NCBI RefSeq assembly: GCF_000577815.1
Contig: NZ_CBYM010000009.1
Location: 47,019-111,018, forward strand
Reading direction: 5' to 3'
DNA: 64,000 nt
Source of the DNA: Clostridium saudiense
GTDB taxonomy: Bacteria; Bacillota; Clostridia; Clostridiales; Clostridiaceae
Positions 63,869-64,000 of the stretch are shown here, in pieces. Numbering within the stretch: position 1 is the stretch's first letter; each line of letters begins with the position of its first letter. The notes under the pieces were generated by a model. The model saw only the letters and a program-made list of their open reading frames with translations. It was not told where the DNA came from and did not search any database. The position numbers and the translations under genes were made by a program.

Positions 63869-64000
63869 AAATATTTCCTCCCCAATCTTTATCTTTATAC
63901 ATTTTCCATTATAATACTTTAATTTCTATTTTTACATATAAAAATTTATTTTTCTATCTATATCAAAATCACTTCACTATAAAAAAAGGTAATGATAAAT

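Overview
The window is AT-rich DNA from a spore-forming, low-GC Gram-positive anaerobe, most likely Clostridium sensu stricto (cluster I, the C. perfringens / C. baratii neighbourhood). The evidence is the pro-sigE, sigG and pro-sigK genes, the strong AGGAGG ribosome sites, the GTG and TTG starts, and the T-box and SAM-I leaders. The genus is an inference; I do not assign a species. Most genes lie on the minus strand.

Region 1 (1-8.4 kb) holds the 5' part of a DUF512 radical-SAM gene and the phosphate regulon: pstS-pstC-pstA-pstB-phoU, driven from a row of PhoP-box-like repeats, with the phoP-phoR two-component genes and pgeF upstream.

Region 2 (8.6-31.6 kb) is a conserved housekeeping and sporulation block: nrdR, ylmC-type PRC-barrel, sigG, sigE, spoIIGA, ftsZ, pilT, sigK, a class B PBP, udk, trhP (U32), trmR, mltG, typA, rnj, fur-type, DUF1292, ruvX, ireB, alaS (with T-box), an AI-2E-family protein and a second PRC-barrel protein. 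Several controls can be read directly: an Ala T-box behind a consensus promoter, a terminator hairpin that contains the PBP ribosome site, and a hairpin between the ribosome site and the ATG of ireB.

Region 3 (31.8-64 kb) is accessory. It includes an AraC regulator that keeps only the first strand of a receiver domain, a second AI-2E-family gene behind a terminator-bearing leader with a possibly frameshifted small ORF, a PHP phosphatase, an orphan EIIC-like protein, and an aldo/keto reductase-larB-larC operon behind a MerR-type promoter with a 19-bp spacer. It also has a histidine-kinase C-terminal remnant, pepA, a cysteine-type ABC importer, an EAL protein with a solute-binding sensor, a ferric-reductase-like membrane protein, initiator tRNA-Met, a MATE pump, a GNAT gene broken by a one-base poly-A slip, small membrane proteins, an M28 lipoprotein peptidase, a YeiH-family transporter under an enlarged SAM-I riboswitch, and an iron-alcohol-dehydrogenase-family gene.

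I found no complete insertion sequence, prophage, CRISPR array or rRNA. The best candidates for new biology are the SAM-I-controlled YeiH gene with its roughly 130-nt P3 expansion, the MerR-type control of larBC, the leader with a split small ORF before the AI-2E-family gene, and the hairpins that overlap translation signals.
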